NCBI GenBank assembly: GCA_014773175.1
Contig: VXCM01002171.1
Location: 9,013 to 73,012, forward strand
Source of the DNA: Lucifuga dentata
Taxonomy: Eukaryota; Chordata; Actinopteri; Ophidiiformes; Bythitidae
Length of the DNA stretch: 64,000 nucleotides
Direction: 5' to 3'
The notes beneath the pieces are model-generated. The model was not told the origin of the DNA. It was given only the letters and a program-made list of their open reading frames with translations, and did no database searches. Shown here in pieces: positions 32,421 to 45,529 of the stretch. Position 1 is the stretch's first letter; each line of letters starts with the position of its first letter. The translations under genes were made by a program, and so were the position numbers.

Positions 32421-34559
32421 TGTATACTACAGGAAGTGGTTTACAAATGTGACAAATATAAATTCATTTTTATTTATTGTTGTAAACTCTGTTTTTCCAT
32501 TAATTTAACTGGCTAATTTAGAGATGAAGCATTGAGGAATGATAAAGTACGGTCTTACTTATTGCATTGTATTGCAGGTAAATAAATCATTTCTCAATCC
32601 TACCCCACCACTAACCCTTGCACCATCTGTCAGCATCAAAACTATATGACACAAATATATTAAATTAATAGTTAAACAACAATCTAATTAAAATGGACAA
32701 ACTGGATGCTCTTGCCATTAGGGAGCTCTAATTACGGGCTAAATTTTAAGCTAGAATGAAATATTTAAACAGGAAAATTATCTTTCACTCTCCGGTCCTG
32801 AATGCATTAATATGGATATGTGAAGTGCATTCGAAGTGGGACCTACAAGATGTAATTTTCCTTCATCAAAGCAGTTACTAATTGTTAAGTTTGCCGTCAT
32901 GCCATATGTGCAGTGCTGCTGGATGAGAAATGCAAAACAGCCTTTATTTTTTACCTTCCTCTGGTCTATAGGAAGTGTTTGTTCTTGCTGAGAAGTCAAA
33001 GCCTGCACACAACCAGCTTTGTGTTGAAAATAACCTGTATGCACATTCTCATTATCACTTATCCAGCTGCTGGGTGTATCTACGTATAGTCTACTTGACC
33101 CCAGCGACCCTCCCCTCCCCCCAATCCCCATTTATGTTCGTTACATCATCACAATGTATGAATGCATTATGCAAAGCCCTCCGCCTCTTGATGTTGCAAT
33201 AGAGTTCATCCCTGCATGTACAGACCAACAGATGCAGATGCGGATGCAGACCTGCGCACATGGACTCACCGACATGCAGACACACAAAGAAACACGCACG
33301 TGCACACAGAGGGTAACCTGATGTTTCCCTCAAGGCCTATCAATTCCTGTGTGTAGCAACCACAGATTCCAAGCCGCCATCAAAAGCCAAACAAGATCCA
33401 TCAGCAATTAAGGGAATACAGGGGGACATTAGAAAGACGAGCTGCTACCCGGCCTACTTTTCCATTCCCTGCACTGCGGGCAATGGGATAATTTTGGCAT
33501 GGAGGCATTCATGGAAGACCCACGCATACCCTGGGTCATCTATATTCCACCCATGTTATGGCAATATTGATATTGGCAGGCAAGCTGCTGATATTGGGTA
33601 CGTAATGATGCAATTAAAACAGGAGCCATTTTACTATTATTGGCAAGAATGTGTGTCTCCCCCCCTCCCATTTTAGGAAGCAAATATGATTTGGAAGCAA
33701 CGCAGAGAGATCCAGAGAGAACCCACTCGTAATAAAGGAATTCATCTTGTCATATCAATGTCGTTTTTGGTTCATCTGTTAATGCAGTTTATTAGACAGA
33801 GAAAGTGTACCTTTTTTGTGCTGGCTTGCATATTTACATAAATCTATCATGCGTGCACTGTTCTTTGTGCTCTTCAAATCACAAAGTACGGTGCCATAAT
33901 TCACCTTGCAACAAACCATTGAGCTGAGTCTTATGTTTTGCTTAACTGCACTCAAGTTGAGAATCAAATATATAATGAGGGAGAAATGCTTTTCTTATCC
34001 ATTATTGAAGTCATCTGCAAAGATATGAGATCTGAAAAAAATGCCCAGAATGAAAGAAAAATGCAAATCAGACCAATAATATTGGTTTATGCACAGGTTA
34101 TATACCTTGGAAATAAAAGACCTGAGTGCTTTTAGAGCCATATGTTGCTCCTTTGTTCCAAGAGGGGAGATGCCTTCATGTCACTTATGTTTCTGATTAG
34201 CAAAATGATTTATGCCACAATCACTCAAAAATTCAGACGGTGAATGCGAAAATGCATTGTGACTCCACCAGATGTGCACAATAAAACAAGATTCCCATTG
34301 TAATCTGGGGTACTTAGTTTATATGAAGCTAATATAAGGCACTCTTGGATGTGGCAAAGTCACTCTTTTTAAATTTTGACTATAAATGATTGGAAATAAA
34401 TTGTGTGTTTTATGCCGGATGGCATGAGTGGGTTGATAAATTAGAAACAGTTTTGTACCCTGACTTATCTACAAGACAAACCTGGTGGAGATCACAGGGA
34501 TTAATTGCTTCAGAGGTGTGGAACGCCGCTTTCCCATTCTTCCCTGCACATTCTGCGCC
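32421..34559. other. Non-coding stretch, nothing recognised
   Basis: Mixed composition with several non-repetitive parts (for example 33350-33560) that could be conserved non-coding DNA. No exon with credible splice sites was found. Confidence 0.45.
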
Positions 34560-35010
34560 TAAACAATGATTAATCACCCTTTAACTATTCTCCAGAGGAT
34601 GCTGGCATTTGCCAAGCCTGGCCTTATCCGCCCAAATCCGCCTGTGCAGGTTGGGGAAGGTACTTGCCAGGTACAGGGAAGGCAACCTGTCCTCATCCGT
34701 TATCAGATTAGGGAAGTGTCAGGGAGCAGACGCACAGGAGCAACGCTGTTGTTCCTCACAGATCCCAAACGACTGCCCGCCAACTCCTCCCCAAAACATC
34801 GCTCCCCCCCATTTCACTTCCTCCACTGTCGGCAGTATCCACCCCACTGCTCCCCCCGCCCGCCTCAGCTGCCACTCACTCCAAAACCACCAGCCTGTCA
34901 TGCTTCCCAGCCAGTCACGTGTTCAGGCTCTGGCAGGCTTCACCGCTCTGTGCGCTGCTGATCTTCTGCCAGCAGCAGATGCTTTGAATCAGATCACGTG
35001 CCTCCAACTT
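34560..35010. promoter_or_regulatory. GC-rich island of unknown role (speculative)
   Basis: A GC-rich, C-tract-bearing block holds most of a 237-codon plus-strand frame (34609-35322). That frame later reads through a poly-T run as poly-phenylalanine and shows no domain. I regard the frame as a consequence of base composition and list the island only as unexplained. Confidence 0.2.
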
Positions 35011-37497
35011 CTGTGCAGAAGCAAAGGTGTTCTTCTCTTACATTCAGAAATGTCTGAAACCTGCAAATGTCTGAAACCTGTAAAGCAGCACATTCTGCCG
35101 TATCTGACTCCTTTTCAATGCTTTTTTTTTTTTTTTTTTTTACTGTCTTACAGTCTTGCAGGTAGCTTTAAGGTTGGGGTAAGAACCATTAAGTGTGCCC
35201 CCAATGCTGCCATTCACAATATTTTGACCTTTAACTTGTGCACAAGAGTTCAGGATCTCTGCAATCAGACTTTCTTGGGTAAACATATTTTGACAAGAAT
35301 AGTTATAAGGGCAAAAAAATAAATTAATTAATTTAAAAAAACAAAGAAAAATTCCTCCTTAAGTCTCCTTAAGTGGGCCATAGGGGACTGAATACTGATG
35401 ATTAGGATATGAACAGGCAATGCACCCGAAAATAATAATTATGTAATAATAATCAGAGCAATAACACTTATTTTTTATTTTCTTTTTATAGCGCAAACCA
35501 TTTCACAGTGTTATACAAACAATACAAATACAGTAATACAAACAAAACACGTTTTTCTAAAGGTTTCTAAAGTGTACATAAACTACTGACTGTTGTTGTG
35601 GCAACAGCAAACAATGTTTGACAGATATTCAAGGCCATTTCTGCCCATTTTTTGCCTCACGCCCTCCCCGCCTCTGCTCTGCATCTGCAAACAGATATTA
35701 TGATGAAGTTAACAGATACACAGAACAGATTGTATCTTACACTTCTAGTGGTGAGTTATTCAGTTGTTCACACAATTCACCGTCTTAAAATAAAGAAAAG
35801 GAGTTCAGTTATACATTGTGATGGGAGCGTCTGAGGTAGGATTCTGAATCACGGATCCCATCAGAAAACAACAAAGGGGCAGCGACCTGGCTTAACCTAA
35901 TCAATTAGTCATAAATCTCACCCAACCTCAGGACACAAGTGACATCTTAGCTCTGGTCAGTTAGTAAAACAAGGTTATCTGTTTAAATATTTCATGCCAC
36001 CTGCAGTGAGGGCCTGCTTGCACTAATGTGGGAGACACATAAACAGGCCGCTGGTCCCTGGATGATCTTTCTCATGACCATGACTCATAAGTGCAAGCTT
36101 TGTCTCCATGCCGACTCAGTATCTCAAATGGATAAGTTGTGTTGCTTCTGATTTGTGTTGAAGAGGAGTGAGGCGTGAAGGCTGCGGGAAAGGCAGGGAC
36201 GCCTCTTTCTAATGCTGTTTGAGCTTCTGGAGCCCCGGAGGGGCCGCCTCCATCTCTCCGTTTCCCCCTCACAGATGGACCACACTCCACCACTGTCTAC
36301 TTAACGCTTCCCTGCTCTCTATCAGCTGTCAAATGCAATGTTATCACTCTGCTATACAGCCAAAATAGCAATTACCCAACAGGAGTGTCACTGCAAATAC
36401 AGAAAACCAGTGCCGATGTACTACAGTACAGCATCATGTTTTCAGACGGTTGGTTTCAAAACCTGTCATCAGAATTTGGCTGCAGTTGTAAAATGCAAGA
36501 GTTATATCAGCAAATGACAAATCAGCCTGCAAGAATTTGGTAATCAATTACAGGAAATAAAAGTGTCATTAAACAAATTAAACATTTTTTTTTCCTTGGC
36601 CATCAAAAAACTTTAAAACTGTAAACAATGTAGTATTTGATGGAAATAGGCATCACCTATGCTAATGGATTACTGTTGATCCCAGGCTTAAAATAAATAA
36701 ATGAATAAAAGTGACAGGTAAAATGCTATAATGCTATAATGCCCCATGGTGGTGCTACTAGTAATTCTTCTAATACGAGGAGCTCAAGGTCACATTTTTT
36801 TTTTGTTTTTTTGTTGTTTGTTTATTTTGTAATTTTTATAATTAATATGTAGTTTCATTAAAATGAAACATTAAAAAAATAATTTCCAGTCTATTAATAT
36901 CAATGTCATGACTTGATTTTTCCTCCATTTTTACCTCACAAACAAACAGAGCTCTTTGAAAAAAAAAAAAAAAAAAAAAAATCACCTGTGACCTCCACTA
37001 CAAATCGCTGTGTATCTCCTGATTATATGAGTCCAATGTGAAATAACAAATAAAAAGATTTACTTTCAGAATAAAAAGTTATTGTTTTGTGCAATTTAAG
37101 GACATTAAAATGTCTGGTTCCAGCACCATCAACTGATCAGTAAACAGAGTTTACAGGAGCTCATCTCCTGCAGGAGGCCTGCAGGATCCTGTGATCTGCA
37201 ACTCTATAATTATTCACTTGACAACATCTTCCTTGTAGTACATTGTGCATTAGGCTCATATGAATGTGTGACAAAAAAAAAAAAAAAAAAAAAAACAGGC
37301 ATTTTTGACATGTCTCACATATGTTACCAGTGGAAATGTGTTGCTGTGGTGCAGAATTAAAAAGATTTTACACCCAACACACATTCTCATATTCCTACAA
37401 TGTGCAGTGTGTTGTGCTAAAATAAACCGCAAGTGCATTTACAACAGTGTTAATCAGAAAGATTTATACTGTGGGATGGGGGAGGAAGTGACAGACA

Positions 37498-37542
<45 letters not shown>

Positions 37543-37763
37543 AATATGATGATCATGAGACAATACAAATATAAGTGCCTGGAAATAAATTGTGTTTTAT
37601 ACTGGCATTAGGAGGTGGATAGATCATGTTTAAATGCACAGGAGTCCAACTGAACGCTTGCTTTCAGAGTTTCTTGAAAGATTTTGGAGATGTACAATTC
37701 TGATATGATAATACAGACATTTAGTAAAAAAAAAAAAAAAAAANAAAAAAAAAAAAAAAAAAA
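35011..37763. other. Non-coding stretch, nothing recognised
   Basis: It contains homopolymer runs (35121-35142 poly-T, 36960-36981 poly-A, 37272-37294 poly-A, 37500-37538 poly-T) and a poly-A run with N at 37744. The phrase ATAGCGCAAACCATTTCACA near 35491 resembles fish LINE 3' sequence. A GC-richer patch at 36150-36300 is unexplained. Confidence 0.4.
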
Positions 37764-37845
37764 TCTAGTGGAGCAAAAAATTCCCCTCTGAAGTGTAGTG
37801 GAGTAAAAGCTGAAAGTCTTTCAAATTGGACATATTCAAGAACTT
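37764..37845. mobile_element. Fragment of a hAT-type repeat
   Basis: The run of TCTAGTGGAGCAAAAAATTC, CCCTCTGAAGTGTAGTGGAG and TAAAAGCTGAAAG matches a widely seen internal part of the teleost hAT elements related to 13124-14349. Confidence 0.4.
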
Positions 37846-38007
37846 TGCATCTCTGCAAACAAACAGATTCATTGTTCTCACTGATTTAGCTAAAGGTCAA
37901 ACTGATGTCACTAACCTCTCATTAATCTGATTTCTTGGCTAAATCAGAGCTAAACTGATATTAGTACAAACATGAAAATCATCTGTTGGAAAACTAATAT
38001 ACTAAGG

Positions 38008-38230
38008 ATGTTTTCAGACTTAGTTCATTTTGAGCATTTGTTTTGGACCCTGGAGCATTTCCCTCTTAAGTTTGGTTCATTTGGGCATATGTGCACACAA
38101 CAATCAAACTCAGGTCCTCACCAAAACTACTAGAATCAGACAGAGACCACCACTCCTCCTGATCTTGGTCCAGTTTCAGATGAACTCTGGAGCCGTTCAT
38201 TTGTGGTGTGAATGTGATCTAAGAGTCCCA
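38008..38230 (+). repeat. Dispersed repeat family C, copy 1
   Basis: It starts GATGTTTTCAGACTTAGTTC and includes TTGGTTCATTTGGGC, GAACTCTGGAGCCGTTCATT and TGTGGTGTGAATGTGATCT. The same landmarks in the same order occur at 55670-55880, and on the minus strand at 24480-24620. Class is undetermined. Confidence 0.5.
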
Positions 38231-39085
38231 AACCAACAACAAGGCAATCTGCTGATCTATTCAGTACTTTATTCCTATGTCAACTTTACAGTTGCTAGGA
38301 ATTTGTCTCAGTGAGCTCATAATGACAAACATACAGCACTCATTATTGCACGTACATCAGATAATCTAAAACTAAGTCCTGTGGCACATATAACATGCTA
38401 ACCAAATCCAAACAAAGCTGAATCTAAACACAAAACTGAAACATGGCAGTTAAATAAAATAATTTATTTAAAATACAAATTGCAGATGCATATGTAAGTA
38501 TATTTTCATCCTCATTATTCACTTTTCTTCAGGCCTGAGGAGGCATGAAGCCCTATAAGCTGATTTTTGATGTAAAAACAGTAGCAGAGATTTATTTTTT
38601 CATGTTTATTCTATTGAGCTAAAAGAAGGGATGGTTGTATGTGATTCACGCACAACTACAACTGTGGTAAAGTTTGTTTTACATTATATGCTTTTCAGAT
38701 ATTGCTTACTCAAAACCATTAAATGCCTTGAATGTAAAACTAATTTCACCACAGTTAAACTACAGCATTGACTGCACGTAACAATTGAAACAGATCCTGT
38801 GCTCCATTGTTCTGTTCAGCTGTCTGAAAGCATCATGTCTTCACATAATGTGAAGCAACATGGTTTTTCCACATGTTGATTTCATATTCAGCTTTCTGCT
38901 GTCCGAGTTTGTTTGGTACATGTTCCATGACCAGGAAAGTATCCCAATTCCATCTTTGTTCCATGCTATTTAGTTGACTAACGTTCTTCTGTCTCCAGAC
39001 ATTTCTGACCAATGAACAGATCAACTGTTGTCACATGACCTTTCTTGCTATATTTGGGTTCGATTGGATTTTTTTTCTGTGTGAA
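38231..39085. other. Non-coding stretch, nothing recognised
   Basis: AT-rich sequence that may be the diverged body of repeat family C. No gene is seen. Confidence 0.4.
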
Positions 39086-39238
39086 ACCAAACCAAATCCA
39101 ACAGTAAATGCAACATTGTAACAATCTAGTCTGTGATTTAGACCTGAGCAAATTGACTGCAGGTCTGAAAATGTCTGAATATTACACAGTAATACTTTTA
39201 AAATTATTTTGATAAATGACTCTTTGGGTATGGTAGCC
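39086..39238 (+). repeat. Local direct repeat, copy 1
   Basis: It aligns with 39621-39773 over 153 bases with no net length change and roughly 85-90% identity by eye. Shared blocks include CAGTAAATGCAACATTGTAA and GACTCTTTGGGTATGGTA. Confidence 0.75.
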
Positions 39239-39404
39239 ATCATTTTAGCCCAGAAATTCCTCAAAGTCCAGACTCTGTTCCAGATCCAGACCCAACCACA
39301 ACTGTCTCTGGACTCCACTGCAAGCAATGGAGAAAGCGAAACCAAATGTCTGACTGCTCCACTGTCTGTGTGAGAATGTCTACTCTGCTTTGGTTTGGCC
39401 CAAC

Positions 39405-39437
39405 CACATTCAGCGTCCTGTCATCTCCATGACAACG
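39405..39437 (-). mobile_element. Short inverted match to the interior of the hAT element
   Basis: The complement of these 33 bases equals 13934-13966 with one mismatch. It suggests that a fragment of the same hAT family lies here in opposite orientation. Confidence 0.5.
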
Positions 39438-39620
39438 GCATTGGGCTCATTGACAACGCAGACTGAGAGTTGAGTCAGCTAGTTTCATCAGCAACCCCTC
39501 TCCCCACACTTGACACCTCGACACCTTATAGTCCGGACCTGTGTCTTATTGAAAATTTTCTTTGTGGACCTTTAAGATTTGTATTTGAGTACCCCTGTTT
39601 TAGCCCCTTTACATTTTGAA

Positions 39621-39773
39621 ACTGAACCAAATCAAACAGTAAATGCAACATTGTAACAATCAAGTCTTTGATTTAGACCAGAGAAAATGGACTGCAGGTC
39701 TGAAAATGTCCTAATATTGTGCACTAATGCTTTTAAAATTATTTTGACAAACGACTCTTTGGGTATGGTAACC
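39621..39773 (+). repeat. Local direct repeat, copy 2
   Basis: Second copy of the 153-base unit, 535 bases downstream of the first. Confidence 0.75.
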
Positions 39774-40152
39774 TCTTTGCATTGTGTCACATAAAGGGCA
39801 GCCATTTGTACCAAACATGACGAGGAGCATAGTTTTGGTAATGCCGTCACTTTCTGCTCCATGGATTCATGGGACCAGCAGCTGGCAGGTGCAGCATTTA
39901 TCACAAACCCAGAAATAATTGAAAGTGACAACTGGCAGCACCACAAATGATTTATTAGTCTTTTACTCAGCTCTGAACCATCCTCAGGGCTGGAATCAAT
40001 TATTCACCAACTATGTGTCTTCAAATCATTAATTCTACTGTGTGGAGCCAAACTCCATCCCACTTCATGTTCCTCTTCATGTACCAACCGCTGGACGTCT
40101 CGTTTGAGGTCTGCATGTTGCATAAGCCACTTGTGTTGGATAAAACTGCTGT

Positions 40153-40658
40153 TTAAAGTTAAGACAGATGGTATTTTAGTTTCTGTGTTACTTTGCCAAA
40201 TCCCATTACCTTTCAAAATTAAATGTTCAGGTGACATACCCACATTAAAAATCAATGTTTCGCCTGCTAGCATGTAAGTACAAATGCAGAAGGCTCAATC
40301 GTTTATAAATTCTCGGTAAAAGTAGTTTTCTCCTGTGACTATATTTCCTGGTGGAGAAATTTAGTTTCTGTGCAGTTCCATGGATTGGTTAAATTAGAAA
40401 ACTTTCTCCAGAAAGTCTGGAACTTTGGTTCACTGTGATGATTACCTGTCTCAAGCACTTTTCAAGTCACCACAAGTTAATTTTTTATAGTGTACTGGAA
40501 CGAAATGGAACGAGTGGCAGTCTGGAAGGTAGAAAAAACAATTCTAAAATGTACCACTCTAGTAGTGTGTTTTGGAAAATGGTTGGCAGTAATGTAACGC
40601 GTATGCAGGCTGCATTTATTGGTTTCAAACATGCAAAATTACAAGTATGGTCCTTTAA
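40153..40658 (-). mobile_element. TTAA-MITE A, arm partly deleted
   Basis: The right boundary CCTTTAA (TTAA at 40655-40658) and the inner blocks TTCAGGTGACATACCCAC, TTTTCTCCTGTGACTATATT and GGAACGAAATGGAACGAG place it in the family in reverse orientation. At the left, TTAAAG (40153) jumps directly into the TATTTTAG block, so about 90 bases of arm are missing. Confidence 0.65.
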
Positions 40659-41422
40659 TATTTAGTAGAAAAGTTAATGGAATTCATATGAGCAGCACAA
40701 ATGGAACGAAATAGACAATGTTGCCCTGTAGTACCATGTAATAATTAAACAGCAACATATGTATTTTATGACTAATAATTCTATGCTGGGTTTTAAAATA
40801 CAGTTCTAATACTAAAAACCTATATTTACATGTATGGAAATTCTATATATAATATGTCATATATGTACATTTGTGGGAATGCAGATATATGGATTTATGG
40901 AAAAGCCTTATGACATATTTATCAAGTTTATATAATATTATTATGATGATTTGAGAGAATTAATGTTTGATGAAATGTTTGACTGAGACCTGGAGAGATT
41001 TTGGTAGACTGATTATAGAAAAATGGAATGGTTTTGATTTTGGGGGTTTTAAGTTGGTTACTTTTGTTTCCAAAGCTTGGAAGAGAAGGCAAGATGGTTT
41101 ATTTCATTAATATGTTTAATATATAAGAAATTCTTATTCTTTCTTTTTTATGCTCCTTGATGAAATATAACATCACTGTATCTGTAACTGTATTTTATCC
41201 GGCATGTATGCTAATAGCATCTTGTAAGGCCATGTGGGCTGGGCGTATAAAAAAGATAAGCATGACACTTAAATAAAAAAAAAAAATTCATTCATTCATT
41301 GTAAAAAAAAGATGAAAGAAAAAAAAGGATTGAAATTAAAACATTCTTATGTATAGAGCTAATTACAATTAACATATAAAATCAAATGAATGTTATGTGT
41401 ATATGTGAATGCATATATTTAT
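40659..41422. other. AT-rich stretch with a poly-A-ended segment
   Basis: The part ending at 41290 (AAGCATGACACTTAAATAAA then poly-A) resembles a processed or retroposed 3' end, but no source is recognised. Confidence 0.35.
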
Positions 41423-42310
41423 CAGGGGTGTAATAACGAATTACATTTACTCTCGTTACTTTGATTAAGCTGCTTCAGAGAGTACCACTACTTTTTTGCT
41501 ACCTTCCAGACTGTCTTTGGTTCCAGTTCACTATTAAAATCAATTTGTAGAGACTTGAAACATGCATGACTTGAAACAAACATCACAGCAAACAAGATTA
41601 TTAGGTTTTATTCTATTAGGTCTATTAGGTTTTTTTTGTTTTTGTTTTTGTTTTGTTTTTTTTTATCAAAGTAACTTCATTTAATTGATCCAACACTGAG
41701 CTGCACAGAAGACAATGTATGTTTCCGCCAGGAAATATAGTCCCAGGAGAAGACAGGTTTTACCCAGAATGGCCTTCTACAATTGTGTATAAGTGTAAGC
41801 AGGCAAAACATTTGAATTTTAAGGTGGATTTATCACTTGAACATTTGATTTGGAAAGATTAGGGGTTTTGAACAAAAAATAACAAGAAATCTAAAATAGG
41901 GCTTGTATGTTTTGGGAAATTTGTTGTCAGTAATTCTTACATGTATGCAGGTTGTATGTATTGGGCTCAAACATGCAAGATCGCTGATATAGTCCTTTAA
42001 ATTTGTCTACTGTATGTCCATCCACATCTGCTTACTATGCAAATTGAAGTTTGTTCTTATGTGTTCATATTTTTCATTAAAATTGTTTAAAATGTATGTT
42101 TTTTTTTTTTGCATTTTTTGGTTCCGTATTAAAATGTAACTCAGTAACTTTTTACTCAGAATACATTTGAAACAAAATACTTTTTACTTTTATCTAAGTA
42201 AATTTTTACAGAAGTACTTTTACTTTTACTTGAGTAAAACTTTGTCAAGGCAACAGTATTTTTACTTGAGTACAATATTTTATTACTCTTTACTCTGATA
42301 CTTATAGGTA
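41423..42310. mobile_element. hAT-like remnant hosting a TTAA-MITE A
   Basis: The left end CAGGGGTGTAATAACG and the right-hand part with repeated TTTACTTGAGTA, TACTTTTACTTTTAC and ACTCAGTAACTT motifs match a common fish hAT repeat. Its middle is interrupted by the MITE at 41465-42000. A clear target duplication was not found. Confidence 0.5.
41465..42000 (+). mobile_element. TTAA-MITE A nested in a hAT-like remnant
   Basis: It ends GTCCTTTAA (TTAA 41997-42000) and carries GGAAATATAGTCCCAGGAG, GGTGGATTTATCACTTGAAC and GGGCTCAAACATGCAAG. The left arm is shortened, and TTAA at 41465 is the likely start. The hAT-like sequence continues on both sides, so the MITE inserted later. Confidence 0.6.
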
Positions 42311-42514
42311 TTTATAGGGTAAATGTGCAGGTATACCTGTATGTAAATATTTATGTTTTTGTATATCTAGTGTATGTACATGTATGATCAAGGACATTAC
42401 CTCGCTCTGATATAGAGACATATACTGTATTTTTATATATTAGATTTCCATATGGGGGTTTATAATACATATAGTTGTCTGACTGAGTTTGTCTGTCTCT
42501 ATGTGTCAGGCCTG

Positions 42515-42682
42515 AAATAGATGGCGACCTGTCCAGGTGAACCCCGCCTCTTGCCCAACGACCGCCATGACACTTAACAGGACAAACGGGTNCTGTCCAG
42601 GTGAACCCCGCCTCTTGCCCAACGACCGCCATGACACTTAACAGGACAAACGGGTATAGAAAATGAATGGATGGATGGATGA
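42515..42682 (+). mobile_element. LINE/SINE 3' tail ending in (GGAT)n
   Basis: GGCGACCTGTCCAGGTGAAC, CCCGCCTCTTGCCCAACGAC and GGTATAGAAAATGAATGGAT are the hallmark phrases of a very common teleost retroposon tail that ends in GGAT repeats (42663-42680). Bases 42529-42591 and 42593-42655 are an exact 63-bp duplication around the N at 42592, so the element appears about twice its real length. Confidence 0.65.
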
Positions 42683-43868
42683 CTTAAATCACTAAATTAC
42701 ATTATATTTTCTGTCAGAAGCCATAGTTAGAGGATATTTTTGCATCGTTTGGATGGAGCCATTGTCTTTATTTAGAAATAAAACAGCTGAAAAAACCTGA
42801 GTCTGTGAAAATCTTTCAAATGTGCACACATCTCTCATTTGAAAACTCATTTCAGAGGAATATGATCAACTGGCTACAATAAATACTCAGGGACTTGTCT
42901 TGGTGACATCTGAAGTGAAAATATAATGACGACTAACATGGAAACATATAAACATACAGGATGTGAAACCTTGTTTGAAAGCCTCATTTATCCACTCCAG
43001 TGAGATTCCACATTTTTTACTACTGAGGATATGAAAAGATTTAATAGGCCCCAGCAAGATGGGAGAGTGACTACAACAGAGTAAAACATATATCTACACT
43101 CTCCATGCCATCCTGAAATATATTTCTTTCTGTGAAATAAATACTGTAAGGACCATCCTGACTTTCCTTTTGTTGGATAATTTCCTGTTGTTGCACATGC
43201 TGTGGTATTTATCTTCATCATTCCTTCATTTTATTGTATTTCATCCTATCAGTTACGCTCTTCAGCATATCAAAATATAAACATGCAATAAAGCAAAAAG
43301 GGAGAAATCTTCCTTATTTTTCATTCAAAAGGGTTTAAGTTTTATGTATAATTAATCTAGTGTGATTTCAAAGTTTAGCAAGCAGTATTTTATCTGTTAT
43401 AACTCAAGCCCTCTCATCTTTATGAATACAAAGCATATATAATGTGCTGCCTCCCCTATTATTAATTATGGAAATAACACAACAAAAGCACATCCTAAAT
43501 CCATTACTGTTGTAAGCTAGACTTGTCTCAATAAATCAGCATCTACAATCAAAACTGAAATAATTTTTTATGCATAATGTATGTGCTTGTTGCCACAACA
43601 TCTGTTCATTATGCAGAGTAATGCATTCTTGTAGTTTTTAAAAACTTCAGTCCTATAAAATAATCATAATGACTGCTTCATTACAGAGCATGGGAAGACA
43701 GAAGTACATTTTACAATACGTCTCATGATTTACAGTTTCATCTACTTTTTATAGTCGAGTCAATCACAAGTTTGAGGGGAGAAGTGTGGGGGAAGACTCA
43801 TTAAGGCAGATGTTTGTTGAATCACATGGATTCATACAAAAGCACACCAGGCTCGTATGTGAAGCGTG

Positions 43869-43871
<3 letters not shown>
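42683..43871. other. Non-coding stretch, nothing recognised
   Basis: AT-rich sequence. No exon, transposon end or structured repeat was found. Confidence 0.5.

Positions 43872-43900
<29 letters not shown>
43872..43900. repeat. (GT)n microsatellite
   Basis: About 14 perfect units followed by a G-rich tail. Confidence 0.95.
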
Positions 43901-44144
43901 GTGGGGGTGGGTGTACTCTGAGTCCCTTGTCACTCATAAAGAGCCCTTTGAGGAAATGTTCATGAATATACCTTTGTTGCATTTATTAGGATGTTTATTT
44001 TTCACTTCTTCAGTTTCTTGAGATGGTTAATTGCAGAGGTTTGAAATGGTACAAAGTCATCATTAAAGTCCTGAAATATTGTTTTTAATTGGCCACAAGG
44101 GGGCTCTACAATTAAAGTGGAAACTTTTCCATTATTTAAAGGCC

Positions 44145-44655
44145 TTGAAGGGGACATATTATGCTTATTCTTATTTTTTTTTTCCTAATTTTTTTTATAA
44201 TTAATACAATAGTGGAACATTGTCATAGTTACAACCTTGAGATTTATGTTTATAGAAATGCATCCAGTAAGAAAAACCATAAGTTGTTAAATGGCCTGAA
44301 ACTTTTGTTTTTGATTGGTCCTTTGCTTCTGTAACATTTGGAAGTAAACGTGCAACACATCTAGTCAGATATACACTCAAGAGGTACCAGGCTAAAGAGC
44401 AACTATTTGACAGCATTTGTGCTTCACACTCTGTGGGTGTGGCCAGTTCAGACCTAACTCAGCTGGCCAATCAGAACAGGTCAGGAGAGAATTTAAAGAG
44501 ACAGTACCTAAACTGCACTGTTTTTACTCAGTGTGCACAGTGGTGCTACATATATGGAGCAACGTGTTTTTGTACATTAAAGTATTGCAAACATTATAAA
44601 ACAGGCTCCTAAATGAAAATGAGGACAAGAAAATCTGTATGAATGTCCCCTTTTA
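44145..44655 (-). mobile_element. TTAA-MITE B, both ends present
   Basis: The left end TTGAAGGGGACATATTATGC and the right end GAATGTCCCCTTTTA form an inverted repeat around degenerate TTAA-like tetranucleotides. On the minus strand the interior matches 15717 and 27721: a CTGATTGGCC motif, CTGGCCACACCCACAGAGTG and TTTCAGGCC. It is the only B copy here with both termini recognisable. No coding capacity. Confidence 0.7.
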
Positions 44656-45529
44656 GGCTAATCTTAAAAGTTATTCTTAACATATTGTCTAGAAATACAG
44701 CAAATAGATGAAACAATAGACAAAATTGATGGTGGATGTGGGTGTGGCCTGTTGAATATCAGCTGATCAGTCTCCAGTGTTTTTATAAATCTAATACCAT
44801 ATATGGTAGTCCATCCTATGATGTCGTCCATTAAAACAAATTAATAATTGACAATCCCAATTATTAATTGATGAACCAATAACTAATTATCTTTACATTC
44901 AACATGAAAGCATAATCAAAAGTTCCATTTTAAATTTAATTTCTCATACCCTGTGTAACCTCATACAATTCAACTTTGGCTCACAATATAACATGTAATG
45001 TTATAATAATTTATAAACCTGTCATGTAAGGTTTTAGTAATTTCTATCATTGAGTATATATTTCCTCTGAGGGTTTTGTTTTGTTGTTCATGACAAATGA
45101 ACACTACTCTATCTGTCTATATTTAGCCTGTACTATCCTATATTTAGTGCTATAGGAGACAACAGCTGTCAAAACTACAATTTTCAGACTGACGGTTTCA
45201 CATGAAATCATAACTAAATGATTATCAGTTAAAATGCATTTTTATTAATACTATCAGCGAACCCTTGCCCTGCTAAAACTGCTTATGTTGCAAAGTGTGG
45301 CTTTATCATTATTATCCTATTAAATAAATAATAACTAATCCTCGTATTTCCTCAGTAGTCGACATGATTGCAATATTATGAAAAGTTTCATATAAGACTG
45401 TAGCTTACATTTGAACAACGTGTTAATACTATTTCCTGGTAAGATCTAAGATTAAATTCCCAATGATAAAACATGACTAAGCCATACATTATCTACACCA
45501 ACTCCCTGGTATTTTGGCCTATCACAGTG
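44656..45529. other. AT-rich spacer, nothing recognised
   Basis: No gene or repeat end is supported. Confidence 0.5.

Noticed and set aside
34609..35322. A 237-codon plus-strand frame, the longest outside the LINE
   Set aside because: It lies in a GC-rich block, reads a poly-T run as poly-phenylalanine, overlaps another frame and shows no domain or splice context.
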